Shown piece by piece: positions 22,515 to 31,353 of a DNA stretch of 32,381 nucleotides. A program made the position numbers and the translations under genes. Numbering within the stretch: the first letter of the stretch is position 1; each line of letters begins with the position of its first letter. Below the pieces are notes generated by a model that worked only from the letters and a program-made list of their open reading frames with translations, was not told the origin of the DNA and made no database searches. The DNA is from Chitinophagaceae bacterium (GTDB lineage Bacteria; Bacteroidota; Bacteroidia; Chitinophagales; Chitinophagaceae): contig JANYCA010000171.1 in NCBI GenBank assembly GCA_025360525.1, positions 1 through 32,381 on the forward strand, in the 5' to 3' direction.

Positions 22515-24410
22515 TCAAAGGGGAAATTTTAGAAGTACTGCCGTTCCCCTATTAATGCTGCTTCTTAAAAACATCCGGCCTTTATTCTTTTTAAGGAAGA
22601 ATTTAACCACCACAAGTCCGAGGCCCGTACCTTCAATGTCGTCTACATTTGCGCCTCTTACAAAAGGATGAATTATTCTATTTTGATCCACGGCTGAAAT
22701 GCCAATACCGGAATCAATTACAAGCACACTCCAGGAATGTTTTGTAAAGCGCAGCCGTAATTTAGGGCGCTCCCGCTGAGCCGAATACTTAAAGGCATTG
22801 TTAATTATGTTTACAATACTATTCCGTACCATCATCTCATCTCCACTTACCTCCACCGAATTCCCCTTTTGAGAAAACTCCGGCATTCGCCCATCTGTCC
22901 AGGGCAAATACAATTCTTCACAAATTTTATCCAGCAGTTTTCTCACATCAAAATGCGTAACCCTTGTAGGGATTTTGTCCATTTCTATTTTTCCAAAAAA
23001 TAAGAAATCGTCCATCAGCCGGGTCATCTTGTTCACTTGTTCTTTAATTCTGTTGATGTTTACCGAAACAAGCGGTATAGAACCAGCGCTTTTTGAATGC
23101 TTAATTTCAATAAGCTCTGTGTTGGAAAGAATTACAGAAAGCGGTATTCGCATTTCATGAGAGACCAATCCTATAAAGTGAGATTTCAGGTCATTTAATT
23201 TCCGCTCCTGTCTTGCAATTTTCTTTAGTTCAATTTCGGCTCTTAACTGCAAGGTGATATCGTTGAAGAAAACCGCAAATCTTCGTTCTGTTAAGTCGCT
23301 GTTGGTGAAGGCTGAAATATAATAAGTAAACATATTTCTTTTGCCCGATTTATTGTTGATGGAGACTTTTCTTTTAGAAGTTTTGCACACACGATCGGCT
23401 ACAAATGAATTTACATTGGCGTCGAAAGCTTGCCTGTTTGCTTTAATGTATGAAACCAACATTGTACCAAGACAGGCACCTCCCGAAAAGCCAGTTATGG
23501 ACGTCCATTTTGGATTTGTAAAACGGATCAGCCCGGCTTCGTTGATTATTACAACCATCTGGTCTACAGATTCTACCAATTCCCTGTAAGCCTGCTCCTG
23601 CGCCGAAAGCAGCTCTTCCCGCTCTCTAAGAGTTGTAATATTAATTCCGTAGCCTATTACCGTATCAATATTGCCATCGGCATTTTCAACAGGAAAAAAC
23701 CTCCGTAAATTAAAAACCCTTTTACCCTCCTTTGAATAATTGATTTCTTCAAATTCTGCAGTTTGCCTGCTGGCGATTGCAGCAAGGAAAACCTTTCTCC
23801 GGTTGGTAGCAAGATCAACTGGCCTGTTGTACTGCCTGCAAAAGTCATAATCATCTTTTCCCAATAGCCAATACCTGGTGTCATTTTTTGAAACGGCAAG
23901 CTTGTTAATAAAGACATACCGATGCTGGGCATCGAAAATGGCGATATCTGCCGGTATGTTATTCAACAGGTTTTCATAAAAATCTTTTTGGTCCTGAACT
24001 TCTTTTACCGCTTGTTTAATTTCCAAAGAATTTTTGTAAATCCAGAGATGCCCGCTAAACTCGGGGTGCCCGGATATAAGCTTATAATCACGGTAAATTG
24101 AAGTGCCGTCTGCAAGAAAAAATTCCTTACTTAATACATCAATTTTGTGTTGGTAGGTAGCAGCAATGCTCTCAATAAATTGCTCAGGATTTTTAAAAAG
24201 ATGGGCAGATTTTTTTGCAGCATCGGAGCAGTTACTCCCTGTTATCATCTCCGGTGCTACCGGAATATTAAATAAGTCACAAAAATTTTGATTGATGAAA
24301 ATGATCTCATTGTCAAATGACTCAAACAAAATGGCATGCGAAATATTATTAAGTAGAAATTGGAGAAACGAAATCCGCTGCTCATTGTTATTGGTTGTTG
24401 TAGCACTCAT
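22515..24410 (-). CDS. Soluble PAS-PAS-PAS sensor histidine kinase
   Basis: This 631-residue protein has no membrane helix. Three PAS domains lie at about 15-125, 145-262 (with PAC end VIGYGINITTL) and 270-390 (TNPKWTSITGFSGGACLGTM). The dimerisation/phosphoacceptor helix carries His418 in VSHEMRIPLS. The ATP-binding domain has the N box with Asn538 (INNAFKYS), G1 DSGIGIS (566-572) and G2 GTGLGL (594-599), all intact. It should autophosphorylate and pass phosphate to the LuxR-type regulator encoded 75 nt upstream on the same strand. The three PAS domains suggest a cytoplasmic redox, light or small-molecule signal. No heme or flavin ligand can be assigned. Confidence 0.9.
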   Translation of the reverse strand: MSATTTNNNEQRISFLQFLLNNISHAILFESFDNEIIFINQNFCDLFNIPVAPEMITGSNCSDAAKKSAHLFKNPEQFIESIAATYQHKIDVLSKEFFLADGTSIYRDYKLISGHPEFSGHLWIYKNSLEIKQAVKEVQDQKDFYENLLNNIPADIAIFDAQHRYVFINKLAVSKNDTRYWLLGKDDYDFCRQYNRPVDLATNRRKVFLAAIASRQTAEFEEINYSKEGKRVFNLRRFFPVENADGNIDTVIGYGINITTLREREELLSAQEQAYRELVESVDQMVVIINEAGLIRFTNPKWTSITGFSGGACLGTMLVSYIKANRQAFDANVNSFVADRVCKTSKRKVSINNKSGKRNMFTYYISAFTNSDLTERRFAVFFNDITLQLRAEIELKKIARQERKLNDLKSHFIGLVSHEMRIPLSVILSNTELIEIKHSKSAGSIPLVSVNINRIKEQVNKMTRLMDDFLFFGKIEMDKIPTRVTHFDVRKLLDKICEELYLPWTDGRMPEFSQKGNSVEVSGDEMMVRNSIVNIINNAFKYSAQRERPKLRLRFTKHSWSVLVIDSGIGISAVDQNRIIHPFVRGANVDDIEGTGLGLVVVKFFLKKNKGRMFLRSSINRGTAVLLKFPL

Positions 24411-24485
24411 GCTTGGTGAAATAACTTTAGTAATTAAAGATTGAATTCACTGCCTCCTTTTGCATACAGCAAAAAGAATGGATGA

Positions 24486-25151
24486 TTAGTTATGTAGAAA
24501 AATACCATCGCCTGCAAACAATTTGTTGTTTAGCACTTTGCAAATGAGTTCCGATTTTGAATTGACACACATTTTAATGTATATCTTTTTTATATGGTCA
24601 TTCACTGTTGCTGTCGAAACATTTAAAATGTTCGAAATCTCTTTATAGGTAAGTCCCTTAATCAACAACTCTAGTACATCGTTTTGTCTTGAGGTGAGTA
24701 AATGGATTGTAGCGGGGTTGTTGTTTTTTTGATTAATATTCCTAATTAATTTTTCAGCTATATTGGGCGAAAGTGCTGCACCGCCTGCTTCGATAATATC
24801 AATTTGTTCCCGTAGTTGCAGCAGGGAGAAAGGTTTTAAAAGATAACCATTGGCACCATTTAATATCGCATCCCAAATACTTTCAATTGAACTATCGCCG
24901 GTGATAATAATCAAAATCGTTTCTGGATAATCCTTCTTGATAATGCTTATCGCTTTTAAACCTGAAATACCCGGCAAGCCGATATCTAAAAAAACCATTT
25001 TGGGTACTTCCGGATCTGCTTCCAAATGCACCAGCCATTTTTCAATACAATTGCAGGAAAACAATAACTGCAAATCGTTGTATTGACTTATATAGTCGCT
25101 AATGCTTTGCCGTAAGGCCCAATCATCTTCAATTATTCCAATAGTAATCAT
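24486..25151 (-). CDS. LuxR/NarL-type response regulator
   Basis: The 221-residue protein has a receiver domain (1-120) with the acidic pair Asp9/Asp10, phospho-acceptor Asp56 (VFLDIGLPG), Thr84 (IIITGDSS) and Lys106 (YLLKPFS). A LuxR-type helix-turn-helix follows (about 150-210, LTSRQNDVLELLIKGLTYKE then ISNILNVSTATVNDHIKKIY). All receiver residues are canonical. It is upstream of the PAS kinase in the same direction, so the two form a probable operon and cognate pair. The target genes are unknown. Confidence 0.92.
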   Translation of the reverse strand: MITIGIIEDDWALRQSISDYISQYNDLQLLFSCNCIEKWLVHLEADPEVPKMVFLDIGLPGISGLKAISIIKKDYPETILIIITGDSSIESIWDAILNGANGYLLKPFSLLQLREQIDIIEAGGAALSPNIAEKLIRNINQKNNNPATIHLLTSRQNDVLELLIKGLTYKEISNILNVSTATVNDHIKKIYIKMCVNSKSELICKVLNNKLFAGDGIFLHN

Positions 25152-25248
25152 TTGATTGAAGGTTGCCGTTAACTATTTTTAAATAAGATGAAACAAATTA
25201 GTTTATTTTGCAACATACAGCATTTTGCGGCAACTTAATTAGTTTTGT

Positions 25249-25692
25249 TTAAGATACGGACGGTTTATAAGTGATGTTTGCATTGCCTAGGGGTATGGTA
25301 AAGCAAAACGTAGATGTGCCATCTCTGCAGGTTTCTATACGTATTTTTTCATACAAAGTTTGTAAGGCCCCATTGATGATTGAAGACGCTGCTCCTTTAG
25401 CCTTTCCCACCCTGTAATCAAAAATATTTTGCTGGGCAAATGGTTTAAATATTGCTTCCTTTGAAGTTTCGCTGATGCAAATTCCCACAGCAGTTACATA
25501 TAATACCATCGACGTTTTATCTACAAAGAAGCCCAGTGTAATGTTCCCGTTCGCAGTAAATTTTATCGAATTTTTTATTAGATGTACAATTGATTTCCAC
25601 AGCAGGTCCGAATTGGCCATAAGGATAACCTCCTCAATATTCTTAGGCATTTCTATTCTGAGCGACAGGTTCTTGCGTAAACAATTTTCAAT
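25249..25692 (-). pseudogene. Remnant of a histidine kinase ATPase domain
   Basis: The frame is open from 25692 (after TAA 25693-25695) to 25249, and ATG 25650 lies inside it. It reads LRKNLSLRIEMPKN, LIKNSIKFTANGNI (N box), then AVGICISE where an intact kinase has D-T-G-I-G-I, and IFKPFAQQ. The G2 box reads GKAKGAASS instead of GxGLGL. The dimerisation domain and sensor are absent and the ATP lid is broken, so it cannot be an active kinase. It lies between the LuxR-type regulator and a stand-alone receiver, and was probably once part of a larger kinase gene here. Confidence 0.7.
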
Positions 25693-25929
25693 TTACTGGT
25701 GTTACCATGTACATGCTAATGAAATTACCCGGGTTGCCATTATGCTTTTCCCCAACGGCACATGTATAATTGAGATCGTCTTGCCTTTCACCTTCCGGGC
25801 CAAAGTCCTCGCTCCCAACATGAACGACTCATCCAATAAGCAGGTTGATGAGGCGGACATTTCATGCGTAGCCGGTGTTACAAAACCTGTTTCCGGTTGA
25901 ATTGTTTCAACTATTTCTTTAATATAAGT
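25693..25929. other. GC-rich junction between kinase remnant and receiver gene
   Basis: By hand count 25734-25901 is about 49% G+C, higher than the surrounding DNA looks. Three frames stay open over much of it. One continues in frame after the TAG of the receiver gene (25930-25932) for 75 codons to TAA at 25702-25704. Another on the same strand and one on the plus strand also look codon-like. None is recognised. It may be a foreign fragment or the scrambled upstream part of the broken kinase. Confidence 0.35.
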
Positions 25930-26451
25930 CTATTGCCAGTTTGGCTGTGAAAGCTTTATGGTGGGCTTCAGCATTGGATTCGCCGGGTTTTTACTTTGCA
26001 AAATAAATTGCTGAAGAAAGCGGGTATAAAGCATATTTTTTATTCGTAAACCAACTTCAACCAGGTGAAAAGGCTTCGATAACACTCCATGGGCGCCCTT
26101 GGATAATGCATCTTCTTTGCTTTTAGCACATACATCAGCAGTTAATACCAGTACCGGCAGAAAATTATTTGCAGGAACAACCTCCTTTAGTTTATCCAAC
26201 ACCTCCAACCCTGACATGTATGGCATAGAAAGGTCTAATAAAATCAGGTCCGGGTGAAATGACTTTACGAGGTCAGACACCTGCCGTGGGTCTCGTGTTG
26301 AGGCAAAGTTCATATATCCTTCAATGGCTAGAAATTCTTCAAGCACATCAATATTTTCCTGGTGGTCATCTACAATCAGGATATTCCCTTCAGCAAGTTT
26401 TTGATCGGTAAATGGGTACATACAAAGCTTTGAGTCTGCTGTTGTAATCAT
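25930..26451 (-). CDS. Stand-alone receiver-domain response regulator
   Basis: The 173-residue protein has a short N-terminal extension. The receiver (about 22-145) has Asp28/Asp29 (ILIVDDH), phospho-acceptor Asp73 (LILLDLSMPYMSG), Thr104 (LVLTAD) and Lys126 (VLSKPFH). There is no output domain; the tail of about 28 residues ends in KLSQPNWQ. It could relay phosphate or regulate a kinase by protein contact. The neighbouring kinase is a remnant, so the receiver may be orphaned. Its start overlaps the stop of a short upstream frame in an ATGA arrangement. Confidence 0.88.
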   Translation of the reverse strand: MITTADSKLCMYPFTDQKLAEGNILIVDDHQENIDVLEEFLAIEGYMNFASTRDPRQVSDLVKSFHPDLILLDLSMPYMSGLEVLDKLKEVVPANNFLPVLVLTADVCAKSKEDALSKGAHGVLSKPFHLVEVGLRIKNMLYTRFLQQFILQSKNPANPMLKPTIKLSQPNWQ

Positions 26452-26690
26452 AGAGTCATCGAAAATAAGCCGACAAATTCTTGCATTGATGGGACTGGCA
26501 GCTTCTCACTGTCTGCTGCCAGCCCCTGCAAAAATACCGGGGGGTTAAAAATTTCGTCTCCGATAGCCCTTTGGAATTTCATTTGCACCGTATATTCCAG
26601 ACAAACACAAAACTCCCATCTTTCAATGAAAGGCTTATATCTGACCAGATGGATTTTAAAACGGGTTTTAGTAATCAAATTTATGTACAA
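26448..26690 (-). CDS. Uncertain 80-residue ORF coupled to the receiver gene
   Basis: This frame starts at a TTG (26688-26690) and its TGA overlaps the receiver ATG (ATGA), a pattern typical of translational coupling. The residues (RYKPFIERWEFCVCLEYTVQ; NPPVFLQGLAADSEKLPVPS) match no family I know. It could be a real small gene, the C-terminal remnant of a larger gene, or chance. A normal start and promoter are lacking. The remaining gap up to 26886 shows nothing else. Confidence 0.3.
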   Translation of the reverse strand: MYINLITKTRFKIHLVRYKPFIERWEFCVCLEYTVQMKFQRAIGDEIFNPPVFLQGLAADSEKLPVPSMQEFVGLFSMTL

Positions 26691-26886
26691 TGTAAGTTCC
26701 TGCTTACCCCTTAAACTAGTGGTCTATCAACACATTCAGCATCCTTTGTCCGGTGAAATGAGCCATTAGTTTAAGTGGTAAAAGAAGTTGGGGCAGTGCT
26801 ATACTTTTAACATGTAAAGGTTATGGTAAAAAATTACACGTTCTCTAAATTCTATTTCGTAAGATGTTGCCCGCTTTGAAGAAAGA

Positions 26887-27540
26887 TTGTATGAAAAAAT
26901 TCTAATTATTGACGATCATCCTATTGCTCGTTTGGGGTTGATAGCAAACATACAGAAAGATTTACACCCGGTTGAAATTGCTGAATGTGGCGGGGACAAC
27001 GCTTTGTTAAGTTTATCAAAACATAATTTTGACCTCATTATAATGGAGGGAAAAATTGCCGGCGTCTTTTCTTTTGGATTAATTCAAATAATCTTGCAGA
27101 AACACCCGGGCACTAAAATATTGATATTTGCAGGATGCGACGAGAACGTGTACAGCGTAAGTTTTTTAGCAACTGGTGCAATAGGCTATGTTTCAAAATC
27201 AGCCCCAATTGAAACACTTCAAACTGCAATTGAAAATATTCCCGAAGGCAACATTCTCCAGGCTGGTTCACTTACATACGATATTAACAAAAGGCCGCAG
27301 TACAATACTAAAATTCAAATGAAAAGATTATCTGGAAGGGAAACAGAAATTGCATCACTCCTACTGAAAGGACAAAATATTACGTTTATTTCAAAAGCAA
27401 AGAACCTTAAGGTTTCCACTGTTAGCACACACAAGGCGAGGATTTTTTCAAAATTGGGGATTATCAATTTATTGCAACTGAAAGATGCGCTATATCTGGC
27501 TTCTTATAACAATGCCTTTTCGAGCACGGGTATAATATAA
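26887..27540 (+). CDS. LuxR-type regulator with pseudo-receiver (Glu in place of phospho-Asp)
   Basis: The 217-residue protein starts at TTG 26887; there is no in-frame ATG before the receiver, and an upstream stop limits extension. In the receiver, Asp9/Asp10 (IIDDHP) and Lys104 (YVSKSAP) are kept. The phospho-acceptor position is Glu54 (DLIIMEGKIAG), and the switch Thr/Ser is Ala82 (ILIFAGCDE). The LuxR helix-turn-helix is intact (about 147-205, LSGRETEIASLLLKGQN, then KVSTVSTHKARIFSKLG). A Glu here can mimic phosphorylation, so constitutive activity or control by other means is likely. The gene is divergent from the receiver cluster and converges on the TonB receptor gene across a shared terminator. 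Confidence 0.87.
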   Translation: MYEKILIIDDHPIARLGLIANIQKDLHPVEIAECGGDNALLSLSKHNFDLIIMEGKIAGVFSFGLIQIILQKHPGTKILIFAGCDENVYSVSFLATGAIGYVSKSAPIETLQTAIENIPEGNILQAGSLTYDINKRPQYNTKIQMKRLSGRETEIASLLLKGQNITFISKAKNLKVSTVSTHKARIFSKLGIINLLQLKDALYLASYNNAFSSTGII

Positions 27541-27602
27541 GGGATTGTCCGCCAAAAAGGAAACGACCTTTGCTGCCAGCAAACTATCAAAATTGTCATT
27601 AT

Positions 27603-27634
27603 AAAAAAAGCTACTCGTTTAGGAGTAGCTTTTC
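27603..27634. terminator. Bidirectional terminator
   Basis: GCTACTC (27610-27616) and GAGTAGC (27623-27629) form a 7-bp stem with a 6-nt loop, flanked by an A-run on the left and TTTTCTTT on the right. It can end both the pseudo-receiver regulator transcript and the convergent TonB-receptor transcript. Confidence 0.8.
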
Positions 27635-27653
27635 TTTATAAATTAAAATGGTA

Positions 27654-30600
27654 TTAGTTAAATATATACCTAACGCCAATTTGCGCCTGGAATCTTGAAC
27701 CTTGTCCGGTGCTGTTTTGGAAAGTACTGCTTAATGGCACTTTGTTAGCAGCGTCTAAATAAGGGAAGTTATATACAGGCTTGCCTGCATTGGCACCTGC
27801 TGATTCCACCCTTAAGAAGTTAAGTAAAGTTGTACGATTGGTAGTTTTAAAAGTACCCCAGTTGCGGTTTAGCAGGTTGGTAAAGTTAAAAATATCCATT
27901 GTAAAGCGAAGTGTATTACGCTTACCACCCACGTTTACGAAAAAATCCTGGGTAAAGTTAAAATCCATCCTGGTGTAAAATGGTAGTAACAAACCATTTC
28001 TTTCAACATATCTACCTCTTTTAGATTTCAGGTAATCATCCTGCTCAATGTAAGCATTTAACTGCTCCCATTGCTGATCGGGTGTTCTTGGATCTGCAGT
28101 TGCAGATGTACCACCTTGCCTTTCTAAAATTATTTCTGATTTTTCAGCTGGCACAAAAATTAAATCGTTTGCAAGGCCGTCATTATTAAGGTCGGCACCC
28201 GCTCTTTGTCCTGTTCCGGCAAAGGTGTTAGGTGTTGTTCCGTACAAATAACTGGCAGTACCACCGTTGGCAGATTCAAATGTAAAGCCGAAAGAAGTAG
28301 CAAAATGTTTGGCATATTCAAAACGATAAGCGGCAGCAGCCACTATACGGTTAGGCTGATAAAAGTTAGAATAAGAGGTAACATCTGCATTAGGATCGCC
28401 AGATACGGAACGATCTCTCCAGATAGATTGTGCAATAGAACCACCATCGTTTACAGACCGGCTATCACCATGACTATAAGCTATCATCGTGTATAAATTC
28501 TTTACATTGCGTTGCAACTGCAAGGTAACATTGTACGTATATCCTTTAGACGTGTTTTTCATCAGGATAGCATCGGTAATATTTGGACTTGCATTGGTTG
28601 CAGTTGCGGGTGTGGCGCTGTAAATCTGTGCCGAGGTATAGCGAATTCTGTTATCGAAACCTAACAAAGGAGCACCCGTTGTTGGCAGGTTAATATTCTG
28701 ATGATAAACACCGTTGATATCTTTATTATAAATACCTTCTAACGTACCTGTAATATCAAATGGCAATTTGTAATCAACAGCTAAATTAGCCCTGAACAAT
28801 TGCGGGAATTTAAATTTATTATCGGTGATAGCTAAATTATAACTGGTGTTTGCAGCAGCGTTCTCCGGCTTGTTAGCATTAACATCAGCATTAAAAATAA
28901 AACGAGGATCGTTTAAAGCCACGCCGTTTTGGCCAGGCTGAATAGCATAAGAACCAAAATCTACTCCATTATTACTTGCCTGGTTACTTAACCACACAAA
29001 TGGAGGAGCTCCTGCAAAAACACCTGCACCGCCTCGTACCTGAAATGTTTTATCTCCTCTTACATCCCAGTTAAAACCAACCCTTGGACTCCAAAGTATT
29101 TGAGTTGAAGGGGCTCGCCCGGTTTTAATTTTTATACTATCCCTAAATGTAAGTGCATCTGCATTTGCATTGGTTGGAAAGTTTTGCTCAAAAATGGGGA
29201 TGTCAGCTCTTAAACCCATTGTTAAAGTAAAGCCCTTATTAATGTTCCATTTGTCCTGCGCAAAAAAGCCCAATTGTAAATTCTTTAAACTTACAAAAGG
29301 AAATTCACCTCCCTTACGGGCACTGTATTGGTATGCATAACGGATAGCATTAGGTGTTCCGTTATTTACATTGGCATAAAAATCGTTTACGTTGGCAAAA
29401 CGATAGTTACCATAATAGTTGGGTGCAAATCCATTTAAAAACTTATTAAAGGTATTCTGCGTTCCAAAATTCCAGGTATGCTTGCCATGGTAAAGCGTTA
29501 CAATATCATTAAACTGCCAGGTATCTGTATTCAATAAATTGTTGGCGGTAAAGGGCTCGTAACCAAATGAAGTTAAAGCTGCCCCCTGGCCATTTTGGAT
29601 ATCTACCATTGGAAAAATACCGCCCGGACTACTTCTAAAATCTCTTAGACTGTTGTAACCAACCTGCAGTTTGTTAGATAATTTATTACTGAATTTTGTA
29701 TTAAGCTCTGCAATTACAATATTAAAATTATTATTGATTACATAAGAGGACGAAAAGAAAGGCATACCTGTAATACTAGCAGAACGGCCATTGGTTGGTG
29801 CCCCACTGTTGCTTGGTGCAACATTCCTGGAAGATTTAAGATAATAATAATTGATATTCAGCGTGTTTTTGCTGTTGATATTAAAATCTATCCTTGCTGT
29901 TACTTTATCGCTCTTGGTGTTATAGGTATAACCTTCATAAGCCCCGGGATTGTAATTAAATTTAGCAATTAAAAAATCCTTTAAAGAATCCAATGTGGTA
30001 GCACTTGCGCCGGAAACTACATTACCTGACGCAGATCCATTACGGCTGGCCACCCTCGATGTAGCCGGAGTACTAAGTCGTTCCTGCTCGCCACTTAAAA
30101 AGAAAAATAACTTATTTTTAATGATTGGTCCACCGATGGATGCACCCCTGTTATTAAAATCAAACTGTTGCCTTGGAATAGTTGTTTTTCCAACCTTTAA
30201 ACCGGTTAAATTAGGGTATTTGCTGTAGGTATAAACAGCGCCTTTAAACTCGTTGGTACCACTTTTTGTAACTGCATTAATACCAGCACCGGTAAAGTTT
30301 CCCAATGTAACATCATAAGGTGCAATATTTACTTGTATCTGCTCCAACGCATCAATACTAAAAGGTTGAGAGTTTGCTTGTCCGCCTAGCGAACCCGCTA
30401 AGCCAAACGTGTTATTAAAGCTTGCGCCGTTAACAGTAAGGTTATTGTAAGAACTGCTTCTTCCTGCAAAACTACTTCCGTTGGCTGTAGGCGTAAGCCT
30501 TGTATAATCGGCTATACTACGGTTGGTAGTAGGCAAGCGGTCAATTTGCTGACGGGTAATAATTTCTGCAGAACCAGTACGGCTGCGACTGAATACCTTA

Positions 30601-30977
30601 TCACTGCGATAGCCTGTTACAACTACTTCGCTTAGGTTGGAAGTATTGGCTGATAACGCGTAATCTACTTTAGATGCTGTACCTAAATTTAAAAACAAAT
30701 CATCTTGTTTTTGTTCTTTATAACCTACATAAGTACTTTTTACAGTATACGGACCGCCAACTCTTAAGTTGGGTAAATTATAACGGCCATCTTTACGGCT
30801 GGTAGTTACATATTTGGTTCCGGTTGGAAGATGAATAGCAGTTATGGTTGCTCCCGCCAAAGGAGCATTCTTAACATCGGTTACAATTCCCTGAAGTTCG
30901 GACGTAGTTTCCTGTGCTGTAGCGGAAAAGCAAATTAATGCCAGCAGCAAGGATAGGAGGTTGATTCTTTTTCTCAT
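27654..30977 (-). CDS. Oar-like TonB-dependent outer-membrane receptor
   Basis: The 1107-residue protein has a signal peptide (1-21, ATAQ). A carboxypeptidase-regulatory-like domain follows (about 26-110, LQGIVTDVKNAPLAGATITA), then a linker with LSEVVVTGYRSDKV and a plug (about 125-245). The beta-barrel runs to the end and closes in the aromatic-terminated strand FQAQIGVRYIFN, as outer-membrane barrels do. An Asp/Asn-rich loop DLNNDGLANDLIF near residue 930 resembles a calcium-binding turn. No SusD partner is adjacent, so this is an Oar-type receptor rather than a polysaccharide-uptake pair. The substrate is unknown. CACCTTTG (complement of 31001-31008) is a one-mismatch -7 box upstream. Confidence 0.9.
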   Translation of the reverse strand: MRKRINLLSLLLALICFSATAQETTSELQGIVTDVKNAPLAGATITAIHLPTGTKYVTTSRKDGRYNLPNLRVGGPYTVKSTYVGYKEQKQDDLFLNLGTASKVDYALSANTSNLSEVVVTGYRSDKVFSRSRTGSAEIITRQQIDRLPTTNRSIADYTRLTPTANGSSFAGRSSSYNNLTVNGASFNNTFGLAGSLGGQANSQPFSIDALEQIQVNIAPYDVTLGNFTGAGINAVTKSGTNEFKGAVYTYSKYPNLTGLKVGKTTIPRQQFDFNNRGASIGGPIIKNKLFFFLSGEQERLSTPATSRVASRNGSASGNVVSGASATTLDSLKDFLIAKFNYNPGAYEGYTYNTKSDKVTARIDFNINSKNTLNINYYYLKSSRNVAPSNSGAPTNGRSASITGMPFFSSSYVINNNFNIVIAELNTKFSNKLSNKLQVGYNSLRDFRSSPGGIFPMVDIQNGQGAALTSFGYEPFTANNLLNTDTWQFNDIVTLYHGKHTWNFGTQNTFNKFLNGFAPNYYGNYRFANVNDFYANVNNGTPNAIRYAYQYSARKGGEFPFVSLKNLQLGFFAQDKWNINKGFTLTMGLRADIPIFEQNFPTNANADALTFRDSIKIKTGRAPSTQILWSPRVGFNWDVRGDKTFQVRGGAGVFAGAPPFVWLSNQASNNGVDFGSYAIQPGQNGVALNDPRFIFNADVNANKPENAAANTSYNLAITDNKFKFPQLFRANLAVDYKLPFDITGTLEGIYNKDINGVYHQNINLPTTGAPLLGFDNRIRYTSAQIYSATPATATNASPNITDAILMKNTSKGYTYNVTLQLQRNVKNLYTMIAYSHGDSRSVNDGGSIAQSIWRDRSVSGDPNADVTSYSNFYQPNRIVAAAAYRFEYAKHFATSFGFTFESANGGTASYLYGTTPNTFAGTGQRAGADLNNDGLANDLIFVPAEKSEIILERQGGTSATADPRTPDQQWEQLNAYIEQDDYLKSKRGRYVERNGLLLPFYTRMDFNFTQDFFVNVGGKRNTLRFTMDIFNFTNLLNRNWGTFKTTNRTTLLNFLRVESAGANAGKPVYNFPYLDAANKVPLSSTFQNSTGQGSRFQAQIGVRYIFN

Positions 30978-31353
30978 AAATCTGTTTTTGAAAATTTTTG
31001 CAAAGGTGCAGTGATATTAATTATGATGTTGCTTTTTTTGTTATTAAATTATTAACAAAATCCCAAGTGGCCATCAACAATTTATTTTCTATTGAAACTG
31101 ACTGAAACAGCCAAATATCCTTTGTGGAAATTAAAATCATTTTATTGCATCAATTAAGACAGCAGCTTTTGTTACAATGTTGCTTTGTAGCCCAAAATAC
31201 TAACATCACTGAGTATTTTTCAGCAAAAGAAGACAATTTTTTTCAATTGGCGGGCCCTTATAAATGCAATGTTAATAAGCTGGCACAAAGTTTTGTTTTT
31301 GAATTTAGAAAACAAAGGAGCCTAAACCTTGTTAACTTTGCAAAAAATTCAAC
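30978..31353. other. 376-bp divergent intergenic region
   Basis: This separates the TonB receptor (minus) from ribBA (plus) and carries -7-like boxes for both. I looked for an FMN riboswitch in front of ribBA and saw none of its conserved segments. A plus-strand frame at 31124-31360 overlaps the ribBA start and is not supported. Confidence 0.5.
31333..31340 (+). promoter_or_regulatory. Putative -7 promoter box for ribBA
   Basis: TAACTTTG is an exact TAnnTTTG match followed by CA, 13 nt before the ATG at 31354, implying a short leader. No -33 element stands out. Confidence 0.5.

Noticed and set aside
22396..22671. Plus-strand 91-codon frame
   Set aside because: More than half is antisense to the conserved G2 region of the PAS kinase.
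25475..25900. Plus-strand 141-codon frame across the kinase remnant
   Set aside because: Its first half is the antisense of the recognisable N box of the kinase remnant. The second half lies in the GC-rich scar, where several frames are open together.
30978..31353. FMN riboswitch in front of ribBA
   Set aside because: None of the conserved RFN segments was found on reading the plus strand.
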